From: Datisca glomerata
Lineage: Eukaryota; Streptophyta; Magnoliopsida; Cucurbitales; Datiscaceae
Length of the DNA stretch: 64,000 nucleotides
Assembly: GCA_003255025.1 (NCBI GenBank)
Contig: QANY01002930.1
Location: forward strand, 496,001 to 560,000
Direction of reading: 5' to 3'
Below the pieces are notes generated by a model. It was not told where the DNA came from. It saw nothing but the letters and a program-made list of their open reading frames with translations, and did not search any database. Position 1 is the stretch's first letter, and each line of letters starts with the position of its first letter. Made by a program: the position numbers and the translations under genes. Positions 23,150 through 35,483 of the stretch are shown piece by piece.

Positions 23150-23650
23150 GTTCAACTACTTTTAGCTTCGAAACAAACGTGTTAGTACGCTACACATCTG
23201 CATTGAATGGGAGAATGTGACAATGTTGAGGTTATCTAAGTGTGCGTGATACTCATTAATCATCTCGTAGATACACGTTTACACCAAGACTTCCTCCTTC
23301 CATTCTTCTTGGCAATCTAGAGCCTTGTCCTTAATGTGTTTCATGTAGATCATCATATCTTCGTCTTTCCTCTGAGGCTCACACCCTAGCTCCATAATTC
23401 TCATCTTTTCTTCTGACACAGTAAAAATTGTCATGAAGGTGAAAACCATGTGCAACCATGTCAAAGTTGACCCTGATGTCAGATTGGTGCACCATGTATA
23501 TGCCCTCTCTGCTAGCGATTTTGAGAACTCCCCTAGCCTCATGGCTTTGCGGCATTCGTGTGACTTAGATCATCAATAAATCACACCATATGCTCCCTGG
23601 AACATACTTCCTTTCCGTGGCATCGAGTAGCCATTGATTTTCATAGTGAA
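23150..23650 (-). pseudogene. Gypsy gag, retrotransposon-gag domain, broken
   Basis: Minus-strand 23542-23279 reads FSKSLAERAYTWCTNLTSGS, then TWLHMVFTFMTIF and QRKDEDMMIYMKHIKDKALDC. This matches the plant gag consensus (F-SL-G-A--WY-NL--GSI-TW--M---F---F ... Q---E----Y---FR--AL-C). The start of gag lies in the poorly conserved sequence up to about 24240. It forms the particle shell in a live element. Confidence 0.75.
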
Positions 23651-24239
23651 TCTAACCAATTCCATAAGGGCGTCTAGATAGGGGGTTCTCCCTTATGCCG
23701 ACATCACAGGGATAACCTTACATACGTCGTGACCATGGATAAAGGAAAGGTCTCTACTCTTCCATTATGCACACTAGGGTGGCATTCTGTGTATTCCATT
23801 ACAAAAGGTGGCATCTCACACTTAGTCCCTTCTCTAGTAGAAGGCGGCACATCCACGGCACCTAAGGCGGCCTTATTCATCAAGGAGCTTTATCTCTCTT
23901 AATACAACGTAACCTTGTCATAATCCTATTAGACTATAACTCTCAGATTGTTCTTAGATAAGGGATAATGCACGAGCCTTTGTCACCAATCTCAGTAAGG
24001 GGTGATGGTGAAATACAATAAATATGACATTGGGTTCGTCGCCTTTATAGGCTCAGAGGCGTCCCTTACAAAGGAGATTACAATGATAATAAAAGAAAGA
24101 CATCGTTGGGTACACAGTCTTTATATGCTTAAGCGGCGACATCCCATACAAAGCTTTTTATTCATTCCGTGTCAACATGCGTGGTGTCATGTAGATGCCA
24201 ATTGGGTTCCTCCCTTAATGCTATGTATGTTCTTCTGAC

Positions 24240-24548
24240 ACGTCACTCATGTTGATTTCCCATAGTATTGACAATTGCGATGCTAATTAATAACCTATAA
24301 GTAATTATTTTATGATGGCAATAACAAATATAATACGAAAGAAAATAATCTAATAGATGAAATATATTATCTGTAGTTGAATTCAACCACACATGGTGAG
24401 ACTAGGAAAAACTATTAGAAATTAGAAAGAGGAAAGATAAACTTTGAATTGGATATGATTTTTTTTAAGTTAGGGATAGCTATTCTGCAAATATAAACTA
24501 GTGATACGTATAGATATATATGGGGGGATTTCAAATATTGTATGTATG
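24240..24548. other. AT-rich spacer
   Basis: No gene or element terminus recognised. Confidence 0.35.
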
Positions 24549-25340
24549 TAAGGGTGGCAATCGGGCCAGACTGGCCCTAGCCCAGCCTGCCAGCGCTCGG
24601 CCCAGATGGTTCACGGGCCAGTCCTGAGATTTTTTAGATGGTTAACGGGTCGGTCTCGGGCTGTCCTGCGGAAAATATATGGTGGCCTGGAATGAACCGT
24701 TGGACCAGCTTATGATTTCACGGGCCGGGCCGACTAACGTGCCAGTTCAATTCAAATTAATCGGAACGGATTGTGAACCTTGCTTTTAACGTGTTAAATT
24801 TTTAAAATTGTACATGGGAGATTTGAACCTTGGTGGGAAGGGAGTAAATGTATATGAATACCACTAAGCTAATTGATATTAGGGTACGCCCTTAAACCCT
24901 TGGTGTAATTTTTTTATTGAATAAAATATCAATTTAAACAAAAAAATCTTTTTATTTAATTAAATACATTTATCTCAAAAATATATTTTATAAAGATTTT
25001 GACAAAAAATATTGAAAGACAATAAAATTATAATATAAACTATATTTCACAAAAAAATATCTTAGTTTAGTGATACGGAGTTTATTTAGTAAGGGAAATG
25101 TCAAAGTTCAATCTTCAATATATATACAATGAATAATTTTTGAGATAAAAATGAATTGCTCATGGGCCGGGTCGGTTAAGCCCCACGGGCTAGACCGGAC
25201 CGGGTTACATGACCAAAGTGCGAGAGCCTGTGAAGGCCCTAGCTTGGACCGCGGGATTTAACCGGCCCGATACTGTTCATCTACGAGCCAGCCCGATTCA
25301 TCTGGTTTCTCAGGCCGAACCGGCCCACTTGCCATCACTA
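24549..25340. mobile_element. hAT-like non-autonomous element rich in GGGCC
   Basis: Left end TAAGGGTGGCAATCGGGCC; right end reverse complement TAGTGATGGCAAGTGGGCC. Long GC-rich inverted arms (24551-24760 and 25160-25340) flank an AT-rich centre. Such GGGTGGCAA/GGGCCGG ends are typical of plant hAT MITEs. A convincing 8-bp target duplication was not found. Confidence 0.6.
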
Positions 25341-26365
25341 TATATGTTTATGAGTTTTAATTGAGTGGATAATTTTTACTCATTATATATGGCCAGGGTA
25401 TGGATAATACCCAATACACATTGGGTACCCACGCAATTTTACAATGGATTATGGTTCAATTCTTTTATAATCAAATTATCAAATGGAACAGAATTAATTT
25501 TTTTATAACCCAACTAAATTAAATCTCCAATTTTATAATCCATTATCAAACTAAATTCATCGATTTACTACTAAATTAAATTGAATCATCTATTTTATAA
25601 TCTAATAACCAATACTAAAATCCATCAAATTTATGATCAAACCGAATTAGAATCTATCCATTTTTCATCAAATCAAACCGAATCATCAATTCAATAATTT
25701 AAACTAAATTTCATCAATTATAGTTGAATCAAAATTCATCAATTTTACATTTGTATAATACTGAATTTCATCACATTTTAAAATAAAATGAAACCGAAAT
25801 TCATCAAATTTATAATCAAAGTGAACTAGATCATTAATTTTATAGATGAATAATCAAACTATAGTTCATTAATTTAAAATCGAACCAAATTTTATAATCG
25901 GATGGTCATACAACTAAACTAATTGAGTCATCAATTTTATAGTCGAATAATCAAACTAAAACTCATCAATTTATTAGGTTTATGAAAAATAAATAATTTT
26001 GTCGACTCAATTTCTAGTTTAAGCTATTCATGATAAAAAATGTTGTCCATCCTTTCAATTTGGACAGAGTATAATTTTAACCAAACCGTTAACTTCATCG
26101 TAATAGTTCGATGAAGAGAGAGAGAAGTGAATAATGAAATAGAATTGTTCATTCAATAGAAAAAAGGAAAAATAGAAAATAATTCTTTAATTTTAGAAGA
26201 AAAAAATAGAGGAGTACCTATTGGGTACCCATGTCTTAGTAAGTATTTCTCGCATCCACTCATATAATTTAACATGACTATGGATTGGGTATGAATAGTA
26301 AAAATTTATCATGGATATTTAGTGGATAAACATATGTCCAACCCAAACCCACCATTGACATCCCA
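25341..26365. mobile_element. Non-autonomous TIR element with degenerate internal repeats
   Basis: The inner part of an inverted repeat pair is visible: gagtggataatttttactca (25369-25388) pairs with the reverse complement of about 26290-26345 (agtaaaaatttatcatggat), and the words GGGTACCCA and GGGTAT recur near both ends. The right terminus is probably ccaccattgacatccc (about 26350-26365). The left terminus appears cut by the neighbouring hAT-like element. The centre (25440-25990) is an irregular repeat of AAATTCATCAATTTTATAATC-like words. Confidence 0.5.
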
Positions 26366-27220
26366 TGTTGCATTATAATAGCGTTATAACCCAACAATGG
26401 ACAACAAAAGTGATTCAAAACACAAATATGACAGCAAATGAAACCCTAAAAACTAGTTAAAGAAAGGACAAAAGGATAGTAGAGCATCATAATCAGAAAC
26501 TTGAAAATCAACATCCCATCTGAGAGAAATACAGTAGACCCCGCTTGAGCACCTAATAAAACTGCCAAACAGCCCCCGCCTTAGGTGTGGTTCGATTTGG
26601 AGACCAAATATTCTGAACTGGCGGGTTCAGTTCGTCTTGGAGTCCATGCTGCGATATAAACACATTCAAATTGTGGGAGCGCTTGGTTGAAGCTATCAAG
26701 CTGAAAGGCGGGAAAAAACTGAATTGAGGCCTCCAAATGAAATCTCCAAGGTTAGTTAAACTCCTAAGTCCTCTCAAATTTTCTCTAATTTGTGAGATTG
26801 ACTGTTTTTTTCCCTTACCTTTAGATGTGTATTCCTCAATCGCTTCGCCTCTTAGGCGTCTCCTGCAGAGTGAAATGTCACTGAGAGCATTGAGGTCAAA
26901 TCTTCACAGTGTGTAGACCTTCAATTGTTCATCAGCACCGACCACTCAGTGTAGGATAACTCAATGTAGGATTCGACATGCTGAATCGAGGAAATGTAAT
27001 CTGGAAAAATGAATCCAAAAAATACATATGCATCTCTGTTGATCAGAGGAAAGAGAACGCATTAATGAATCTTAAAATGAGAGGCATTTGGTCTGGAAGC
27101 ATCACTATGCTAGAAAGTGCTCCTACTGAAGACAGGAATGCTATCAAAGTTATTGTTGAGTTCAATGGGATTTCTATACAAGGATCATGGAAATGAAGGA
27201 AATGTTGTTCTACTTATCCG
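26366..27220 (+). other. Unclassified coding-like segment
   Basis: More GC-rich than its flanks. A plus-strand frame at 26978-27196 encodes 72 aa (KKYICISVDQRKENALMNLK, then MRGIWSGSITMLESAPTEDR) that looks coding but was not recognised. Upstream, about 26830-26920, another frame reads SSIASPLRRLLQSEMSLRAL. These may be exons of a decayed gene or a captured gene fragment. Confidence 0.3.
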
Positions 27221-28525
27221 TTTTTCTAGTTCTGCGTTTGCTCGTAGAAAAACATAATACGTAGTATCTGTTATGTTGTGCTGGATGAAGAATTCCTATT
27301 CAACATATAAAACAGTTAATTAATAGTTATGAGAAAACAATTAGTGGTCATTCAGTAAATGATTTTCGGAATAAGATTGCTGGAATATGATGGTGAGAAT
27401 GTAAATATCTGAAAAGTTAAGATTATTTTGTTAACATTTTGAAATGTTATGATTTAATAGAGAAAATGTTGAATTACTTTGTTTGTTTGATGGATAGATG
27501 GAATGTGCAAGTGAATATTATAAATATAATAATTCATTTTCAACTTTGCCCTTTAACTAAAATATGTTTGTGATTGTTTTTTCAGAAAAAAACTTATTAC
27601 TTAATTTATTGAAAGAAATTATTCAAAACTCAATTTTCTTAACTAAAAGAAAATTATATTTGAAAAAAATATTAAATGAACCTCATTTTCTCATTTGTTA
27701 ATTATAAGTTAAATATTTTTTAAAATAAAAAAAATACTTTTAATCTCCCCACCCAACCGAAAATACCCATGACACACCCAACATTTGAGAGAAAGACCCA
27801 GTCTTCTTCTCATTCTCATGTATAGCAGTGGAATTATAATATCTAAAAAAAGTAGAGGCGTTGGAGCTGCAAGTTCATAAAATCAAGTATTGGAGCCTTC
27901 AACTTCCATTGTTTGAGGAGATGGGGTGTTTGTTGTGAAGTCCCTTTCACTTGAGAGTTATGCTCGTCTATAACCATTTCGAAGCTCTCTTTCTGTGTCT
28001 TTGATTTAGTCTTCTCTCATCTCTTCAATTTTGTCTTCTTCAACATCCTCTATCTTCAATTTATTTTTCTTCTTTTGAAGCTATATGACTATAGTTCTGG
28101 AAGCTTTTGAAAGCTGTTGTTAAGGAATTTATCTAGCTGTTGCTAGGAAAATCAATTTTGTTAGTGCACAAAATTAGAAAAGAAACAGATAGAGATAGAG
28201 AAGCATGTTGAGGAAAATAATGGTCCATCAATTGATTGGAAAACTCATGAAAATTGGTTTAGATAACTAGCATGGAAGACCGTGAGATGGAGGGAAAGAT
28301 GAGGAAGAAGAATATTATGATAGTTTTGCTATTACATGTGTGGATATTTGCTGGGCATCTAGACACCTTCCAATTTGAGAGAGATTCAAATACCCACAAA
28401 TGGAGGGTATCTCAACATTGCTGGAATTTAGAATACTGCTGCAAATTGATACCAAAGAAGGGTATCACTGATACCCTCTAGGATTCCAAGTATTAGGCAA
28501 GATATGCCTTGTACCAAAAGTGCCC
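27221..28525. other. AT-rich spacer
   Basis: AT-rich. A small plus-strand frame at 28272-28481 (69 aa, hydrophobic segment MIVLLLHVWIFAGHL) has no recognised family. Confidence 0.3.
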
Positions 28526-30012
28526 TTAGGGGCATTTGGTTGGGGCTATCTGCTTAGTAAAGTAATTGGTAAATTTATTTTTCAACACTTTTTCATGGTT
28601 TCTGGTATTTTTATTTTGCATAGTAAAATTATTTAACCTCATTAAATAACAATCCGATATTATTTTTCACATCACTTTTCCATAAAAATATACTTTATCA
28701 AATAACTTTCTCAATTCACTTACCCATCTCACCATCTACACATTTTTCAAAATATCTTAAATTCTCCATAAAAAGATAATTAGTTTTACATCCCCTACTT
28801 GATTTGAGTATTTTATTTTCTTCATGACCAAAACCTCACCTACCAACAAGTCTCAATCCCTGAATCCCGCCCCATTTGGGCGGGATCGAGCCTGTCCTGT
28901 TCCCAAATTTGAGATTTTTCCCCGTCCTAAATCCGTTCAGGGCGGGATTGGGATTTGATTTTTGAAAGAGGTGGGATTTTCGTCCCACCCGTTCATCTTA
29001 CAAGTCTGTCAAGAGGCTCGTCCCACGAGATTAGACGTGTATGAACTTCAGATAACAAACCTCAAAGAAATTGCGATTGCAATGGCGAAATCAAGTTTCA
29101 AACGGTGAAAATATGCAATAGACATATTCATTTAATTATAGTTACTTGCGTATTGATCTGGGGTGAGGATTCCTAAGTATATTTGACGGGTATTCCCAGT
29201 GCTACAGGGAGAAGTTTAATAGAAGAAAAAAAGAGAGAAAATGAAAGAAAAAAACTCCAGCTGTTTTGGTGATTTTTCAAAATTTCCAAATTTAAAAAAC
29301 CGATTTCTTTTTATAAAAACTGTTTCCAAACATGCACATGTTGTTTGGGTATTTTTTTTTAAAAGTGAAAATTCATGGAGAGAAATGAGAAAAATAAAAT
29401 AACATGTGAGCTCCACCATGTTGAAATGCATGTCACGTGTATAAATAATATGTCACATTAATAAACATGCTAAAAATATTAACAGGGAGACTGGCGTAAT
29501 GACCTTATGAAAATAATGTGTAAATGTTGAAGATGAAATTGTGATTTTTTAAATTATAATGGTCAAATTAAAACTTGGTATAAACTATATTTGCAAAATA
29601 TGTAATTTTTTAATAGTATTTGTAAGCAAAAATTTATTTTGACTTTTGACTGAGGAAAAAAATATTGGATTTTTTTATTGATAGCGGTAATAAAATAATT
29701 AATTTACTAGTGTGTAGGATAAAATATATATGAAATTTTATTATGTTAGAATTTATAAACCGACGTTGATAAAAAAACTAAAAACATGATTTTTTTTATA
29801 AATAATCAATAATTTAATTATTCTTAAATTCTTTCTACAGCTTTTCTAACTTTTCAAATAATTTTCCACTTCAGTATATATCAAACAATCTATTAACTTT
29901 TCAACTTAATCATATGTTATCAAATATGATTATCTTAAAATCTTGTCATCTAAACTTACCTGTCAACTTAGTTTTTTTCAATATTCTTATTTAACACGTA
30001 CCAAACGACCTC
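28526..30012. mobile_element. PIF/Harbinger-like non-autonomous element A
   Basis: Left end GGGGCATTTGGTTGGGG after TTA; right end reverse complement GAGGTCGTTTGGTACGTG, followed by TTA. TTA flanks and GGxCxTTTGGT ends fit PIF/Harbinger MITEs, which duplicate TWA. A GC-rich block with repeated CCCGCCC/GGGCGGGAT words is at 28860-28990. No transposase was seen. Confidence 0.5.
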
Positions 30013-30015
30013 TTA

Positions 30016-31640
30016 GGGAGTGTTTGATGTGAGTTAAGTAAGAATACTAAGAAACTTAAATTGATGGGTAAGTTTTAATGGTAAAGTTTGATGACAAGAT
30101 TTTAAGTTTTTCATATTTTGTAATACATGACCAAATTAAAAAGTTATTGAGAAAGTAAGATTACATTGTTTAGTATATAAGAAATGTGGTAAAGTTATAG
30201 AACAAGTTGTATAAAATATATGAGAATAATTGAGTTATTTATTTATTTTTCATAATTTGATATTTATATAAATGTCATATATATTTTACCATGCACACTA
30301 ACATTTAACATCTTTTTAATGACAACAATAAATATAAATCAACTACTTTTATTATCGAAGGCAAATTATAAGAAAAGTCAACTTTGTAGCTCACTGAATT
30401 TTTTTTGCAATTTGTCGAAAGTGATTGAAGAAAATATTTTATTTGCAAAAATGAAATAAATGTAAATACTTACATTATTCCACCAATTTTGCAAAAAGAA
30501 GCTTTTTCTGCCATTTTACAAAAAGAATGTTTTCCAGTCATTTTTGCAAAAAGAAAATTTTCCTGTCATTTTTACAGTTTTCCCTTAACTCAAGTTGTAT
30601 ACTGTTTTTCGTCATAGACCGTATATGTAAAAAATCAAACTACATACTTTCACGTATACCCTATATACTCAACTCGACGACGGCATCAAGCTCTTTAATG
30701 GTAAAGTCAGGATCGCCAATGATGGCACGAGGCACCAGCCAATGATGTAAGTATCACCAACTGCGGCACGAGAACCCCGTTGCTGACGCTGGAATGGCCC
30801 ATGACGCCACTAGAACTCATTGATGGCGTTGGGATTGTGGATTGCAACATGAAAACCTAATTGGTGATGTTCAGGATCACCCATACGATGGCACAAGAGC
30901 TATATTGATGATGATAGGATCGTTAATGATGCCATGGGAACTCGTCAAATCACTAACGTCACCATGAGAACTTGGTTGATGATGTTAGTACATCAATGGC
31001 GGCAAGTTAACTATGTTGACAACGTTAGGATCGTCAATGGCGCCATGCGGAACCCCCGCTGATGGTGTTAAAATTATCGACGACATCATGGGAACCCCAT
31101 TGATGATGTTAGGATCACCGAAGGTGGCAGAAGATCATCGAAGGTGACACAGGATCACCGATAACGATATAAGGTCACCAATTGTGGCACGATAACCCTG
31201 CTTTTGCCTCATACTTTCCAACAATGGAAAAGAACCTTCTTGATGATGTCGAGATCGTTGATGGTAGCATGATAACTCTGTCATTAATGTCGAAATTACC
31301 AATTGAGTATGTGAATCCCATTGAATATGATATATTATTAAACATATATTTATTTAATTATTTAATTACTAATCATATTTATTATTTTTAATTATAATCA
31401 TAATATTAGTTTATTAACTTTTTAGAGATTTGAGAAAGTAAATAGTTATTTAAGAAGGTTGTAGGTGTGTTGGTTGTGTAGTGAATTTGATAAAAGTTAT
31501 TTAATTTGAAAGTAAATTTTGTAAGAAAGAGGTAAGAGAAATAAAATCGTAGTCAGGTTAAATAATTTTACTATAACAAAACAGATTACCTAAATACAAA
31601 CATGAAAAAAATATTAGAACATAAGTTTATTGTATACTTT
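30016..31640. mobile_element. PIF/Harbinger-like element B, inverted relative to A
   Basis: It begins GGGAGTGTTTGATGTGAG directly after the TTA at 30013-30015. Its first ~230 bp are an inverted copy of the end of element A. Its right part (about 31390-31620, shared block AGTAAAATTATTTAACCT) is an inverted copy of the beginning of A. The right terminus is approximate. A minisatellite lies inside. Confidence 0.45.
30676..31290. repeat. Degenerate ~50-bp minisatellite
   Basis: Repeated unit approximately TTGATGATGTTAGGATCACC-AATGGCGCCATGGGAACCCCG, about 12 diverged copies. Clear copies are near 30893, 30940, 31020 and 31095. It is GC-richer than its surroundings. No continuous reading frame. 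Confidence 0.65.
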
Positions 31641-32985
31641 ACCATGAAAATTACCCGTAACTCCCCCTAAGAAGTAATAAAAAGTAAACAAAAAGTCGGT
31701 TGGAAGAGAGAGAGGTATGAGTTTTGGAGGGAATGAGATGGATGTGAGAGATATATAACGGTGAAAGTGTCATTTTTGGGCCTCACATGTTTTACGTATG
31801 AGAAATGAGAAATTATAGTGAATTAGCTATTTTTTAATGGTTTTAGTAATTAGTCCAAAACAATTACAAAGGAAAATTAAAAACAAAGATGAGTTGAGTG
31901 AAAGAAGCGAAGAGCATAGATTTTAGTCTAGGACTCCGGCCAGATTCCTGGTCGACTAACGCCATCAGCTTGCTCACGTGCTTTCTTGTATTACCCTTTT
32001 ACCAGTAGATGGAGGACTGCCATTTCTGCTTGAAGCACCACTCCTTTGGGAAGCCATCCTTGTCGCAAATCTAGACTCATTTTCTCTATTTCACAGGCGT
32101 CGGAGTTAGCAATCAGTTGGCTTCTAGGGTAGTGGGAGCTATGCTGTTCGAAGTGAACTCAATGATCAGATAGCTTTTGATGCTGGCAATTATTCCCTAA
32201 ATGGGGGAGTATTTACAGCTGGCAATTATGATTGGATCTTTTACGTCTGACAGGTAATGAAGATGTCAGTCTTGTGGTTGATAAGCCATGTGCTTGTGCT
32301 TAATTTTCTCTTGGTAATTGCTCTTGACGATTTTTTTTTAGTTTATTATCAATTGGAGAATATGGTGAATATGGTCTCTGTGTCTATCTCCCCCTAAATC
32401 TAAAATCTCTCTGTAAATAATCATGATGTTTTCATAGATCTGAATCTCTCGTGGTTTAGAAATCAATAATGGTAATTTCATTCAATCTTCCTCTTCTCAT
32501 ATTTTTCTAAGTTGCATTGTTATTTATTGGATGCAATTTATAGAGGAAAGTCTGTCTAAATTTGAAATTGAAGAAGAGAATATATGGTCGTAGGTTAAGT
32601 GTGGAGTGGATTTGAGATGGAAAGCAGAATAGTTTGGTGGGTTGCTTTTTTGTTTTGGTTAAGTGAAAAAACGAGAGGGAGTGAAATGCAGTTTTGCCAT
32701 GATGAAGGATTTTTTTTTGTGAAGGGATTTGTTTGAGTGTGAGAATATGTTGATAATGATGATTTGTAAGATAATATTTTTATAATATATGATTATTACA
32801 GATGATATATTATATCTTATAGTATATAAAAATATATTACGATGTATAAAAATTTATTATGATATATAAGTATATACTTGAACCTAGGCCCTTCTTATTT
32901 GAAATCAAATATGGTTAGTCTGACAAGATGTACCTAACAGCTAACATCGCCAAATATAAAACTTATTAGTAACTTTGTTCTAGAT
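31641..32985. other. Spacer with possible gene fragments
   Basis: Mostly AT-rich. A moderately GC-rich patch at 31920-32260 has short plus-strand frames on both sides of an intron-acceptor-like tttctctatttcacag (32079-32094). The protein fragments were not recognised. Confidence 0.3.
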
Positions 32986-32989
32986 GAGT

Positions 32990-35483
32990 GAGGCTGGCTT
33001 AGAGCAGGTCCCTCTGATTGTGGTGTAGATGTAGTTTTCTTCCGTTGCATCCTTGGAGCCTTACATGATCTCACATTATGACCATATCCTCGACAGTTAC
33101 CACACTTTGTAGTGCCTCCTCTCTTGATAATCCTAGGGTTCCTTTGTTCATTTTCGCCATGTCTTCTTACCTTTTTGAGCCTATCGGGTTGTCTTATCCA
33201 CCTTGGAGGTGCTAAAACAACTCTAGGAGCCTCTGGTCACTGATCATGGCTCGGTAAAGGCTTGATGAGGCATTGATATGCCTTCAAGAATGTCTCCTTA
33301 CTATAACAATCATGCACATATGCCTCAGAGTTTTCTCTATTTTCAAGTATGCACAAAATAGCATGTGGGCATGGGATTCCAAAGAGTTCTCATTGGAAGC
33401 AACCACACTTCCTTGAATTCAAGTTAACCACAAATCTAGTTCTAAAGCAATGTTCAACTTCATAAATTCCATCACCTGCCCAACATGCTATATAGTTCAT
33501 GGCTTCATTCTTGTACTTGTTAAGCTTCTTCAAAATTCTTGGACAAATCTCTTGCTCGTATGCCAATATCTCTTCTCTCTTAGAAACCATTCTTCTTTTA
33601 TGCCATGTTATTAACAATTGAGTCACATTGTATGGAAGTGCAAAGTGCATGCCTAGACCAAGTGTTTTTCTCCCTACTATTGAGCCACTTAAATGCATTT
33701 TTATCCATCTCATGTTGATTCATATATATTTTAAATGCAATAGGTGTTGTTGCCCTCGTCGTACTCCACAGTAATCCTTCAAAAAAATTTCTTTAAAAGT
33801 CTTGGTGAAGTTGACGCTTAAGTGTTGAACACAAAATTTGTGCCTCGCCATAGGCATCAAGTTATCGAAAGCCTCACATAATCCTTTTTGCCGGGCTGAC
33901 ATGAAATTCCAACCATGATCCTCTATTCCTCCAATATCATTCGATAACAAACTAAAAAACCAAGCCCATAAGTCTTTTGACTCAATCTCAACAGCAGCAT
34001 AAGCAATGGGGAAGATGTTGTCATTAGCATCCTGGGCAATAACACATAACAACTTCCCCTCAATTTTTCCTTTCAAATGGCAGACATCAATGTATATCAT
34101 TGGTCTACATCCAAATAGAAACCCATTCTTGCATGCATCTAAGCAGGCATATAGACGCTGAAAGATTTGTAAATCTGACTGAATAAACATTGAAAAACTT
34201 GGGTTTCATCTCCTTACCGCCTCACAGTAACTCCATAATAAAGCATACAACTTATAAGGCTTTGGTATTTGCATGATCACCATGAATAACCTTTAAGGCT
34301 TTGGTCTTTGCATTGTAGCATTTACAAATGCTAACATTCACATGGTAGTCTCTCACCAGTTGTGCTTTCAATGCAACAATCGACCAAGTAGGATCATCTT
34401 GAAAATGTTCCCAATAATTAAGAGCTATCCAACTTGCAGTAATCTTTGAGTTTATCTGGTGCTTACTACAGTTAACATGTTCTGGGAGGAAGCTCTAAAT
34501 CTGAAATGCCTCTTGTGTTTGAGTTAGGGAGGTGTGGATCCTTTATCCACAATCTCTCTTACATACTACAGTTACTCGTGTTCGGTCATTCTTTTTTAAC
34601 ACATAATCAAAGCCTCTCTTTAATGCATACTCCTTCCACGCTTTCTTGAAGACTTTGTGTGAACTAAGTATCATACCCTTATGCAAATCAATTGGTTTTG
34701 TAAACCCTATCTCATCATGAAAGTTAGGATAACGATGTCACGCATTATCCTCATCATTAGATGAATGAACACTCCTGACATCATCACTATTAGCATAATT
34801 CGAAACTACATATGTCAGCTTAGAACTATCATCATACAATCCTTTATGTACACGACCATCATCTTGATCATCATCATCATAATCATTCCCAGAATCACCT
34901 CCTTCATGTTCACGACCATCATCTTGATCATCATCATCATTATCATCATAATCATTCCTAGAATCATCTTCAGACTCATCAGCATACCCATCCTCATTAA
35001 TAACGTAATCTATGTCATTCTCATGATCATCATGCAAATAGAGTTCAGGTTGAGTATAGTCATTAACATCTACCTCTACTTGTGCATCAATCAAATTGGG
35101 AGGGGCGGGTAGTGCTAGTGGAGGATTTAAGTCAACATCATCCACCTAATGCTCTACATATACTTGAACTACCTTATGCCCATTTCTATGTATGCCATCC
35201 AAAAACTTCAAAATATCTCCATAATCCAAAATTAACCTCAGGCCATCAAAGTCGTCCCCTCTAAATTTGAACCAAACATCTCTGACATTCAAATAAGCTA
35301 AAGATCGTGCCATTTCATAGATGTCACCAATAGAAAAGTAATCAAGATCATACGATTGCACAATAACATCTCCACCCTCATACCTAGTGACTGGAGCATA
35401 AAAGAAATTACCTTCATGATAAAACTAATTTTATATGAACCATATTCCTGAAAAATACAAAAAATGCACAAAATTTTCAACAC
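32990..35483 (-). pseudogene. Second MULE transposase (PB1-like, FAR1-like, MULE, SWIM, zinc knuckle), broken
   Basis: Minus strand, N- to C-terminus. A PB1-like N-terminal domain (about 35460-35150; YEMARSLAYLNVRDVWFKFR) is followed by a very acidic Asp-rich linker (35145-34738). A FAR1/WRKY-like zinc-binding region lies at about 34650-34400, in broken frames. The MULE transposase core (34190-33720) reads YIDVCHLKGKIEGKLLCV with the first catalytic Asp, then FPIAYAAVEIESKDLWAWFF and HKFCVQHLSVNF. Next come a helical part (33713-33390), a SWIM finger RKCGCFQ-stop-ELFGIPCPHAI (about 33410-33360) and a CCHC knuckle TKCGNCRGYGHNVRSC. Two TGA codons sit where this family has Trp. It is a decayed MURA-type transposase. 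Confidence 0.85.

Larger units (their letters stand above)
12380..24240 (-). mobile_element. Ty3/gypsy LTR retrotransposon, outer element, split and decayed
   Basis: Minus-strand order is gag (about 23650-23150), protease region (22731-22333), then an inserted LTR element (17533-22328), then RT and RNase H (about 17520-15650), integrase (about 14990-14100) and the C-terminal tail (14074-13856). This protease-RT-RNase H-integrase order is that of Ty3/gypsy. A long region beyond integrase (12380-13850) holds plus-strand coding-like sequence, as in Tat-lineage elements with antisense ORFs. The outer LTRs were not identified, so both ends are approximate. Confidence 0.75.

Noticed and set aside
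34765..35112. Plus-strand ORF rich in isoleucine
   Set aside because: It is the complement of the Asp-rich linker of the minus-strand MULE transposase (repeated GAT/ATC codons).
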